From positions 1 through 20,043 of the forward strand of contig CACLUN010000014.1 in the NCBI GenBank assembly GCA_902610105.1: a DNA stretch of 20,043 nucleotides, written 5' to 3'. Of this stretch, positions 8,503-15,223 are shown in pieces. The notes under the pieces are model-generated. The model made no database searches, was not told the DNA's origin, and worked only from the letters and a program-made list of their open reading frames with translations. Each line of letters begins with the position of its first letter. Position 1 is the stretch's first letter. Both the position numbers and the translations under genes were made by a program. This DNA comes from an uncultured Bacteroidota bacterium (GTDB taxonomy: Bacteria; Bacteroidota; Bacteroidia; Flavobacteriales; Flavobacteriaceae).

Positions 8503-9081
8503 ATGATTACTACCTCGGATATCAGAAAAGGTTTATGTATCAGGTACTCAAATGATATATATAAAATTATTGAGTTTTTGCATGTTAAACCAGGAAAAGG
8601 ACCTGCGTTCGTGAGAACTAAATTAAAAAGTGTTTCATCTGGAAAAGTCGTTGACAACACCTTTACAGCGGGACATAAGATTGATGATGTTAGAGTGGAA
8701 AATAGAAAATACCAATTCCTTTACAAAGATGGCGAAACCTATCATTTCATCAAAACAGTGATGGAGAAAATACCAAAAACCAAGATAAATGGAAAATATA
8801 ATAACAATGAATCCTCATATGCTATTTTAAATTTATGTTTACCTATTAATATCGATAAAAAAACAATTTTAGACTTCAAATTAGATATGGCAGGAATCTC
8901 ATGTTCGTCTGGTAGTGCTTGTCAATCCGGTAGCTCACAGCCATCCCATGTTTTATCAGAAATGCTTTCAGAAAGTGATATGAAAAAAATCTCATTGAGG
9001 TTTTCTTTTTCAAAGTTTAATTCAATTAAACAAGTTGATTATGTAGTTGATTTCTTAAGAGGTTTTATTGAAGAAAATTAA
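8503..9081 (+). CDS. Chimeric ORF: EF-P N-terminal domain joined to cysteine desulfurase C-terminus
   Basis: A 192-residue ORF made of two unrelated conserved pieces. Residues 1 to about 84 are the N-terminal KOW-like domain of elongation factor P, including the loop HVKPGKGPAF with Lys32 at the tip, and TFTAGHKIDDVRVE. EF-P domains II and III are absent. From about residue 86 the sequence becomes the C-terminal part of an IscS/NifS-type cysteine desulfurase: KTKINGK, AILNLCLP, then the catalytic-cysteine loop SSGSACQSGSS (Cys140) and ISLRFSFSKFN. The PLP-binding lysine and the large catalytic domain are absent. The frame is intact across the join near 8745-8770. The position after lpxA is where Bacteroidota usually carry efp, and the M23-coiled coil-zapA side fits cysteine desulfurase, so two neighbourhoods meet inside this ORF. 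Neither activity is expected to survive. Deletion scar or assembly misjoin is most likely. Confidence 0.85.
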   Translation: MITTSDIRKGLCIRYSNDIYKIIEFLHVKPGKGPAFVRTKLKSVSSGKVVDNTFTAGHKIDDVRVENRKYQFLYKDGETYHFIKTVMEKIPKTKINGKYNNNESSYAILNLCLPINIDKKTILDFKLDMAGISCSSGSACQSGSSQPSHVLSEMLSESDMKKISLRFSFSKFNSIKQVDYVVDFLRGFIEEN

Positions 9082-10718
9082 AATAATAAAGAATCAATTA
9101 CACTTCTTGAATTTCCAACTAAATCTTCAACATATATTTCTACTTTATTGATTTTATTTGGTTTTATTAGAGTGTCATTTCTGAAAAATATTTTTTTCAA
9201 CTTTGGCTCATACTCAAATAATGCCCACTGGTCATTGATTTTAACTGAATAATTTTTAATACCCGTTTCTTTATCATTTATGTAGTATTGTATTTGATTT
9301 TTGTAATTAACTCTTTTATTTCTAATTATAGTAGGGGGCAAAGAATCAATATCAACAAAAAAATTTCCTAACGTCTTGGTTTTAAATTGGTAATATCCAT
9401 CTCTGATAGAATTGGTCACAAAGTTTTTTGAACCATCGTAATTTATTCTAGCTAAATATTGTCTATCATTTAAATTTGTAGTTGGATATTTTATCTCAAA
9501 ATTTTTCCAAGCAATTAAAAAAGGATTAGACGCAAATAGGGTATCATTCTCATATTTATGTAAAATTTTTGACTTTCTATCAAAAGTATTTTTTTCAATA
9601 ATTAATTCATGACCATTATATGAAAAATTGTATTTTTTATTATGATCAATTAATTTATTGAAGGGAATTTCAACTTGTTTGTCATATTTAAAGTTAGTGC
9701 TATCTCCAACTATTTTTAGATTAATATATGTATTATTATTATCGTAATCACTAAGTTTAACTGTTATATCATGCTTATCGCCTCTTTTAATTATTAATCC
9801 TTCATTTTTTCCTTTAACAAAACTTAAACTCTTATTGTTATCTCCAAACAACTTTACAATTCTGGATTTATTAATAACGTAATACTCGTTATCTATATAT
9901 TTTTTTTGATATGGTTTTTCGGAAAAAGTAAATGAATCAAAAATTAACTGGAAGTTTAATGTGTCATTTTTAAAGAGAGAGTATTTGTAATTACCAAAAA
10001 TATTATTGGTTTTATTTTGTCTATCATATGAGACAACTCCAAAACCAATTGTATCGTTGGTTTTGATTGTTTTTGCTGTAAATACACTGTCATTAATTTT
10101 AGAAAGTTTTAGTTGTTTTTTTCTTAGCAAACCATCTTTAATGCCATACAAAAAAATTTTTTTTATGTAAGGCCTAATAGTATCAACAACATCAAAGTTG
10201 TAGAATAATGGATTGATTGGTAATTCCTCATTAGTTTTCCTTATCTCAAAATGAAGATGAGGTCCAAAAGAACTTCCTGTATTTCCGGATAACCCAATAA
10301 TTTCCTTTTTCCCTATTTTCAATTCTTTAGATTTAAAAAACTTTCTGACTTCATAGTTTTTCTTTTTATACTGAAGTTCATTTATGATTTTCTTAATCTT
10401 TTCACTAAACTTACTTAGGTGTGCATACACTGTTGTTAGATTATTTCCATGATCTATGTAAACAACTTTACCAAAGCCGCTTGTAGAAACTTGAACTCTT
10501 GAAACATAACCTGAGTCAATAGATCTTATTTGAATTCCTTCCTTTCCTTTTGTTTTTATATCAATCCCAGAATGAAAACCACTTGATCTTAGCTCTCCAA
10601 AATTTCCACTCAGTAGAACAGGAAAATCTATTGGTGATTCGAGTTTGATTAAACTTTTTTCTTGAGAGAAAATTATATTGTAAAATAAAGTTATAGAGAC
10701 TAGAATTAAATTTTTCAA
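9078..10718 (-). CDS. Secreted M23 (LytM) metallopeptidase with long C-terminal beta-rich region
   Basis: Probable periplasmic peptidoglycan endopeptidase or regulator, 546 residues. A signal peptide covers about residues 1-19 (ending IIFSQ, no lipobox). The LytM domain follows directly (about 28-165): HSGID gives zinc ligands His49 and Asp53, YAH gives His100, and GPHLHFEIR gives His154 and His156, so the zinc site is complete. A Lys-rich insertion lies at about 105-140. The remaining ~370 residues are Asn/Asp/Lys-rich, probably beta-sandwich, with no motif I recognise. Most M23 proteins carry the peptidase at the C-terminus; here it is at the N-terminus. The start is a TTG at 10716-10718: no in-frame ATG lies upstream in the 67-base gap and this start gives a clean signal peptide. 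The stop shares a TTAA palindrome with the chimeric ORF. It is divergent from the coiled-coil gene. Confidence 0.9.
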   Translation of the reverse strand: MKNLILVSITLFYNIIFSQEKSLIKLESPIDFPVLLSGNFGELRSSGFHSGIDIKTKGKEGIQIRSIDSGYVSRVQVSTSGFGKVVYIDHGNNLTTVYAHLSKFSEKIKKIINELQYKKKNYEVRKFFKSKELKIGKKEIIGLSGNTGSSFGPHLHFEIRKTNEELPINPLFYNFDVVDTIRPYIKKIFLYGIKDGLLRKKQLKLSKINDSVFTAKTIKTNDTIGFGVVSYDRQNKTNNIFGNYKYSLFKNDTLNFQLIFDSFTFSEKPYQKKYIDNEYYVINKSRIVKLFGDNNKSLSFVKGKNEGLIIKRGDKHDITVKLSDYDNNNTYINLKIVGDSTNFKYDKQVEIPFNKLIDHNKKYNFSYNGHELIIEKNTFDRKSKILHKYENDTLFASNPFLIAWKNFEIKYPTTNLNDRQYLARINYDGSKNFVTNSIRDGYYQFKTKTLGNFFVDIDSLPPTIIRNKRVNYKNQIQYYINDKETGIKNYSVKINDQWALFEYEPKLKKIFFRNDTLIKPNKINKVEIYVEDLVGNSRSVIDSLLF

Positions 10719-10737
10719 ATAGATTTTAATTAAAGTA

Positions 10738-10768
10738 TTGGTTATAATTATATATAAACTTAAATTTA
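10738..10768 (+). promoter_or_regulatory. Candidate promoter for the coiled-coil/zapA unit
   Basis: A TTG at 10738-10740 (-33 box) is separated by 20 bases from TAAATTTA at 10761-10768, which matches the Bacteroidota -7 consensus TAnnTTTG at seven of eight positions. The start of transcription would fall near 10775, about ten bases before the ATG at 10786. Spacing and position are right, but the region is almost pure A+T, so chance matches are common. Confidence 0.4.
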
Positions 10769-10785
10769 TATAATAGTAGCTTATT

Positions 10786-11073
10786 ATGAAAGAAACATTA
10801 AAAAATGTTGAGGAATTATATGAAAAAATTGATCAGCTATTAAAAAATTATGATTTGTTAAAAAAAAATAATGCTAAGATTGTTGGAGATTTAAATTCTT
10901 TAAAGAAAAGCTTGGTTGACAGAGAAGATGATATCAAAATACTAAAAGAAAAATATGACTCTTTAAGGTTTTCTAATATTGTATACGATCAATCAGATAA
11001 AAAATTGGCTAAGAAAAAAATTAGAAAAATGATAGATGAAATTGATGATTGTATTTTAAATTTGATGGGTTAA
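10786..11073 (+). CDS. Small coiled-coil protein upstream of ZapA
   Basis: Function not assigned. The 95 residues are nearly all helix-forming and highly charged, with heptad-like spacing of Leu/Ile from about residue 5 to 62 (for example LYEKIDQLLKNYDLLKK and IKILKEKYDSLRF), then a second basic/acidic helix (KKKIRKMIDEIDDCILNL). There is no signal peptide or membrane segment, so it should be cytosolic. Its stop codon TAA shares its last A with the zapA ATG, so translation is probably coupled. A short coiled coil paired with ZapA recalls the ZapB partner of ZapA in gammaproteobacteria, but I see no sequence proof of homology. A role at the division septum is inferred from context only. Confidence 0.8.
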   Translation: MKETLKNVEELYEKIDQLLKNYDLLKKNNAKIVGDLNSLKKSLVDREDDIKILKEKYDSLRFSNIVYDQSDKKLAKKKIRKMIDEIDDCILNLMG

Positions 11074-11351
11074 TGCAAAAAATTAAATTAAATATCGGTA
11101 ATAGAGTGTACCCCTTGAGTGTAGATACAAATCAAGAGGAAATATTAAGGAAAGCTGCTAAGCAAATTAATCAAATGATAAATGATTATGAGAGTAAATA
11201 TGCAGTAAGAGATAAGCAAGACAGTCTAGCAATGTGTGCTCTTCAGATATTGAGTCAAAGCAAGACATTTTCCAATGATGATGACAAAGAGGCGCTTGAA
11301 ATAGGAGAGAAGCTAAATAAAATTAAAGAATTGATAGATTCAAGACTTTAG
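11073..11351 (+). CDS. zapA: Cell division protein ZapA
   Basis: Promotes bundling of FtsZ protofilaments at the division site. The 92 residues fit the family length. The N-terminal globular part reads KIKLNIGNRVYPLSVD, the Bacteroidota form of the ZapA beta-hairpin. EEILRKAAKQINQMI and the following long helix (about 25-90) give the tetramer-forming coiled coil, with DSLAMCALQIL in the middle. I chose the ATG at 11073, which overlaps the upstream stop as TAATG. An earlier in-frame TTG at 11049 would add eight residues without family support. The neighbouring downstream structured RNA resembles the zapA-6S RNA order seen both in E. coli and in Bacteroidota. Confidence 0.88.
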   Translation: MQKIKLNIGNRVYPLSVDTNQEEILRKAAKQINQMINDYESKYAVRDKQDSLAMCALQILSQSKTFSNDDDKEALEIGEKLNKIKELIDSRL

Positions 11352-11378
11352 TTCAACGTTCATTAAAATATAATTTTT

Positions 11379-11530
11379 ACCTACAGCAGATTTAAATTGG
11401 TAAACTCAACACTATTTTTTTTAAAAAAGGTGAGTCTATATGCTAGAGCGCGCCCTAACGGGATTTTCGAATATATGGTTAGCCTTAAACTTGTATAACA
11501 GGAGTTTATACAATCAATCTGTTTGTAGGT
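11379..11530 (+). ncRNA. ssrS: 6S RNA candidate (Bacteroidota 6S-Flavo type)
   Basis: A rod-like structured RNA of about 152 bases after zapA. The two ends pair in a long interrupted stem: ACCTACA (11379-11385) with TGTAGGT (11524-11530), CAGATT (11387-11392) with AATCTG (11516-11521), ATTG (11396-11399) with CAAT (11511-11514), and TAAACTC (11401-11407) with GAGTTTA (11502-11508), 24 pairs with small internal loops. The interior holds the GC-rich GAGCGCGCCCTAACGGG, which stands out in this AT-rich DNA. A T-run (TTTTTTATTTT, 11530-11540) follows the closing stem, as at an intrinsic terminator. 6S RNA mimics an open promoter and sequesters housekeeping RNA polymerase. The identification rests on shape, the zapA neighbourhood and remembered similarity, not on a covariance search. 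The 3' strand overlaps the last codons of galK on the other strand. Confidence 0.7.
11491..11513 (+). other. Perfect hairpin competing with the 6S closing stem
   Basis: TTGTATAA (11491-11498) and TTATACAA (11506-11513) form a perfect 8-base-pair stem with the 7-base loop CAGGAGT. The right arm uses bases that also pair in the 6S closing stem (11502-11514), so the two structures exclude each other. Confidence 0.55.
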
Positions 11531-12641
11531 TTTTTATTTTCACACCATCACAAATAGTTATTTCGATTGGAGTCAAGTCAATTGTAAATTTGTCTTTATA
11601 GCTTTTGTATGCTTTCTCTACAAACTCATCTTTAAAAGATTTTTCAACAAGATTTATTGTGCAACCACCAAATCCTCCCCCCATCATTCTAGCACCTAAA
11701 ATTTTTTCATATGGCTTTGTTAGATCCACCAAAAAATCCAATTCATCGCAACTAACTTCATAAAGATTTTTTAGACCTGAATGTGATTTATACATCAAGT
11801 AACCTAGATCATCAAACTTAGATTCATTCAGTTTTTTTGTAGCATCATATGTCCTTTGATTTTCATTGATTACAAATGATGCTCTATTATATATTTTAGT
11901 GTTTAAAATATTTTTTAGGTTGTAAACTATATGCGGATTTACATCACATAATGTAGAGTAATTATTATCTAATTTATTATTTATTATTTTCAGAGCATCG
12001 TTACACTCTTCAACTCTGTCATTGTAAGCAGTACTAGCAAGATTATGTTCCACATTAGTATTTAAAAGAATTATTTGAAAATCATTAAAATCTGCATTTA
12101 CGTACTTAAAATTTTTTGAATAACATTCCAAGTGTATTAATTTATTTTTTTTACCATTTAGGATGGTGAACTGATCCATTATTCCCCCCTTAAGACCAAT
12201 ATAATTGTGTTCGACATCACTAACAATATCAACAATTTCATTTTTATCAATTTGAAGGTTGTTAATTTCGATCAGTCCTGAGGCTAAACCTGAAATTAAT
12301 GCTGATGATGAACTAATTCCAGCACCAATAGGTAAAGTGCTTTTAATTTCACATCTAAAAGGTGAGATTGTTTGTTTTTTTTTATTAATTAAATTGTTTA
12401 CTGTACCAATAATATAATTTTGCCAATGCTCACTTGATTTTTTGAGATTTGAAAATTCAAACTCAAATTTTTTATTGATTGTTTTTGATTCAATTATACA
12501 TTTATTTCCCTCAATATTTTCAATTAAAAACTCAACTTTTTTATCAATTGCACCAGGAAGAACTGAGCCTCCGTTATAATCAACATGTTCTCCTATTAAA
12601 TTAATTCTGCCGGGAGATTCAACTTTAATTTTTCTATTCAT
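11514..12641 (-). CDS. galK: Galactokinase
   Basis: Phosphorylates galactose to galactose-1-phosphate with ATP, first step of the Leloir pathway; GHMP kinase fold, cytosolic. 375 residues. Seen: the galactokinase signature GRINLIGEHVDYNGG (about 11-25), the ATP-binding LPIGAGISSSSAL (about 103-115), GGIMDQF with probable catalytic base Asp156, and GARMMGGGFGGCTINL near the C-terminus. The ATG overlaps the galE stop by 8 bases as ATGAATAG, suggesting coupled translation. The last codons (encoding about NLQTD-stop) are complementary to the 3' strand of the 6S RNA candidate. No galT is visible in the window. Confidence 0.95.
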   Translation of the reverse strand: MNRKIKVESPGRINLIGEHVDYNGGSVLPGAIDKKVEFLIENIEGNKCIIESKTINKKFEFEFSNLKKSSEHWQNYIIGTVNNLINKKKQTISPFRCEIKSTLPIGAGISSSSALISGLASGLIEINNLQIDKNEIVDIVSDVEHNYIGLKGGIMDQFTILNGKKNKLIHLECYSKNFKYVNADFNDFQIILLNTNVEHNLASTAYNDRVEECNDALKIINNKLDNNYSTLCDVNPHIVYNLKNILNTKIYNRASFVINENQRTYDATKKLNESKFDDLGYLMYKSHSGLKNLYEVSCDELDFLVDLTKPYEKILGARMMGGGFGGCTINLVEKSFKDEFVEKAYKSYKDKFTIDLTPIEITICDGVKIKNLQTD

Positions 12642-13656
12642 TTTTATTAATATTCAATTCCCAATTCCATGCTGTTTTTAAGGCATTTTTTAAGCTATAT
12701 TTTGTTGACCAATTCAACTCATTTTTGATTTTTGAGGTATCTGCATATGCTATAACTACATCACCATCTCTTCTTTTTCCAATTTTATAATTTAATTTTA
12801 GTTGATTTACATTTTCAAAAAGATTAATTAATTCCAAAACTGAAGTCCCTTTTCCAGTCCCTACATTATATACTTTAAAGAAACTATCATCTTTTATATT
12901 CATGAGTTTTTCCAGACAAGTTATATGTACTTCTGCTAAGTCCATAATGTGAATATAATCTCTAACACATGTTCCATCATTTGTATCATAATCATTTCCA
13001 AATACAGTTAGTTGATCTCTTTTACCTACAGCAGTTTGAGTAATGTATGGAACAAGATTCTCAGGGATACCAATTGGAAGCTCTCCAATTAGAGATGTAG
13101 GATGTGCCCCAATAGGATTAAAGTATCTTAAAGTGATATTTTTAAAGTTATGTCCAGTTTTGTGAAAATTTTCAAGAATTTCTTCGCACTTTCTTTTAGA
13201 TTGACCATAAGGTGACTCTGCTTTTTTAAGCTCAAAACCTTCATTTATAGGCATTGAATCAGCTTGACCATAAACAGTACAGCTGGAACTAAAAATAAAA
13301 TTCATAGGCTTTTTTAATTTTTGAATTTCATAAATGATATTTTCAAGCGAACCCACATTATTTTTAAAATATTTATCTGGATAATTAACACTTTCATTCA
13401 CTGATTTATGAGCAGCAAAGTGAATAATCCCATCAAAATCATAATTATTAAAAAGTTTAGATACAGACTCTTTATCTTTTAGGTCAATTTTTTCAAAAAC
13501 TGGAACTTTACTTGTAATCTGAGATATATTTTCAATTACTTTTTCATTAGAATTTGATAAATCGTCAACGATTACCAAATCATACCCTTTTTCTAGCAAT
13601 AAAACGCTTGTATGAGAACCTATGTAACCTAGACCCCCTGTTACTAGTACTTGCAT
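12634..13656 (-). CDS. galE: UDP-glucose 4-epimerase
   Basis: Interconverts UDP-galactose and UDP-glucose with bound NAD+, cytosolic. The 340 residues match the family. Seen: the Rossmann motif VTGGLGYIGSHT (about 5-16), DDLSNS (about 31-36), the FAAHKSVNES loop (about 80-89), SSSCTVYG (about 123-130), catalytic Tyr150 and Lys154 in YGQSK, and RYFNPIGAHP. It sits between an S1 sulfatase (6 bases after that stop) and galK (8-base overlap), so all three are probably one transcript. That context points to catabolic use of galactose released from a sulfated glycan rather than only cell-envelope sugar synthesis, though GalE can serve both. Confidence 0.95.
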   Translation of the reverse strand: MQVLVTGGLGYIGSHTSVLLLEKGYDLVIVDDLSNSNEKVIENISQITSKVPVFEKIDLKDKESVSKLFNNYDFDGIIHFAAHKSVNESVNYPDKYFKNNVGSLENIIYEIQKLKKPMNFIFSSSCTVYGQADSMPINEGFELKKAESPYGQSKRKCEEILENFHKTGHNFKNITLRYFNPIGAHPTSLIGELPIGIPENLVPYITQTAVGKRDQLTVFGNDYDTNDGTCVRDYIHIMDLAEVHITCLEKLMNIKDDSFFKVYNVGTGKGTSVLELINLFENVNQLKLNYKIGKRRDGDVVIAYADTSKIKNELNWSTKYSLKNALKTAWNWELNINKNE

Positions 13657-13662
13657 TAAAAT

Positions 13663-15183
13663 TTATTCAAGTTCAAGTTTTTCAGCTTCTTTTTTATCTT
13701 TACCCAGGATTTCCTCATATCTAGTAATCATATCATTTAGTTTATCAGGATTAGTTTTTGACAAATCATTCTGTTGAGAAATATCATTATCCAAATTGTA
13801 TAATAAATAATCTTTAGAGTTGCCTAATTCAATATTAACACGTGGATTTAAAGCTGGGAGGTTATATGGTGGAATCATCACCCAATTATTTTGTCTAAAA
13901 GCTGTCCTTGAAGTTGCTTCGATTACTAGCTCATCTCTTCCTTTACCTGTATTTTCAAAAAATACACTTGATAAATCGACACCATCATTAGATTTGATAT
14001 TAGATCCCAATAGTGATGAAAATGAATTTAAGAAATCAATTTGAGTTACAACTTCATCAGATACTTGAGGTTTAATTTTACCTTTCCAGTATGTAATAAA
14101 AGGGACTCTTGTTCCTGCTTCATACAAACTGTATTTTCCCCCTCTTAAATTTCCTGCTGGGGTGTGGTCTCCTAATTTTTCAACAGCATCATCATAGTAG
14201 CCATCATTTAAAACAGGTCCATTATCACTTGAGATAATAATTATGGTATTTTCTAACATACCATTTTCTTCAAGGTAATTATACATTTCTCCAATACACC
14301 AATCAGCCTCTTTAATAACATCACCTCTAGGTCCCATTCCTGAAGTTCCAACAAATCTCGGGTGTGGTGTTCTTGGAACATGTGGTTGCTGAAGTGAGTA
14401 AAATAGAAAAAATGGTTTATCCTTGACAGTATCTAAATATTCTTTTGCTTTATTTATAAACTCATCTGCCATATCAATATCGCTCCATTTTGCTTTTTCA
14501 CCACCTTTCATATATCCAATTCGTGGTACACCATTTATAATAGCTTTGTTGTGACCATGATGCCATTTCATCCTTAGTAACTCTGGATTTTTTGTACCAC
14601 TTGGTAATCCATAATCATCATTGCCAAAATTAATCTCAATGGGATCATTTGGATCAAGATTTACAACATTACCATTTTCAATGTAAACAGTAGGAACTCT
14701 ATCTTGTGTATCGGCCATAATATATGAGTGATCAAACCCTACTTCATTTGGTCCTGGACTAATTAAGCTGTTATAATCAACTGGACCATCTTTACCTAGA
14801 CCTAAATGCCATTTTCCAACAACTCCAGTCTCATAACCTATTGATTTAAACATCTTTGGTAATGTCATCTCATTTTCAGCAATAATCAAATTTCCACCAG
14901 TAATGATCTTAGCTTTCTTATTCCTCCAAGGATATGTTCCTGTCATCAAGGCGTATCTGCTTGGACTACATGTAGCCGAGCTTGCATATCCATTTGTAAA
15001 CCTGATACCCCCATTAGCAATTTTGTCCATGTTTGGGGTCTCTAAAGTTCCTAGTTCATAAGAACTTACATCACCATATCCTAAATCATCTAAATAAATT
15101 AGAACTACGTTCGGTTGAATGTTTTTTTCTGAATTACACGAGATTAAAAATGTAAAAAGTAGAAGAATAAATTTTGCTTTCAT
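13663..15183 (-). CDS. Lipoprotein sulfatase, S1 family (sulfatase 1, galE-linked)
   Basis: Hydrolyses sulfate esters, probably on a sulfated carbohydrate, at the outer membrane or periplasm. The 506 residues begin with a lipoprotein signal peptide (lipobox FLISC, Cys16). The metal site starts with Asp32-Asp33 in LDDLGYGD. The formylglycine motif is the classical CSPSR (Cys72 in TCSPSRYALMTG). GKWHLG gives Lys124 and His126, HVPRTPH and SSDNG supply further metal or sulfate ligands, and GGKYSLYEAGTRVPF gives the conserved Lys. Long internal stretches (PGPNEVGFDHSYIM, MKWHHGHNK, PRIGYMKGG) recall from memory SulfAtlas subfamily S1_15, which includes 6-sulfo-galactose/GalNAc sulfatases; this is a low-confidence assignment. 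First gene of an apparent operon with galE and galK; divergent from sulfatase 2 across only 40 bases. Confidence 0.93.
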   Translation of the reverse strand: MKAKFILLLFTFLISCNSEKNIQPNVVLIYLDDLGYGDVSSYELGTLETPNMDKIANGGIRFTNGYASSATCSPSRYALMTGTYPWRNKKAKIITGGNLIIAENEMTLPKMFKSIGYETGVVGKWHLGLGKDGPVDYNSLISPGPNEVGFDHSYIMADTQDRVPTVYIENGNVVNLDPNDPIEINFGNDDYGLPSGTKNPELLRMKWHHGHNKAIINGVPRIGYMKGGEKAKWSDIDMADEFINKAKEYLDTVKDKPFFLFYSLQQPHVPRTPHPRFVGTSGMGPRGDVIKEADWCIGEMYNYLEENGMLENTIIIISSDNGPVLNDGYYDDAVEKLGDHTPAGNLRGGKYSLYEAGTRVPFITYWKGKIKPQVSDEVVTQIDFLNSFSSLLGSNIKSNDGVDLSSVFFENTGKGRDELVIEATSRTAFRQNNWVMIPPYNLPALNPRVNIELGNSKDYLLYNLDNDISQQNDLSKTNPDKLNDMITRYEEILGKDKKEAEKLELE

Positions 15184-15223
15184 AATAATTTTTAAATTAG
15201 TTGAAGTTTAGTAATACTAACTT

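Noticed and set aside
11049..11051. TTG at 11049 as zapA start
   Set aside because: It adds eight residues unlike ZapA and sits inside the upstream gene; the ATG at 11073 in TAATG gives the family N-terminus.
11499..11505. CAGGAGT as a Shine-Dalgarno site for a gene after 11514
   Set aside because: No plus-strand gene starts here; the bases lie in the loop of a perfect hairpin and partly in the closing stem of the 6S candidate.
15184..15223. Divergent promoters in the 40-base gap between sulfatases 1 and 2
   Set aside because: Promoters must exist nearby, but I could not find a convincing TTG/TAnnTTTG pair on either strand.
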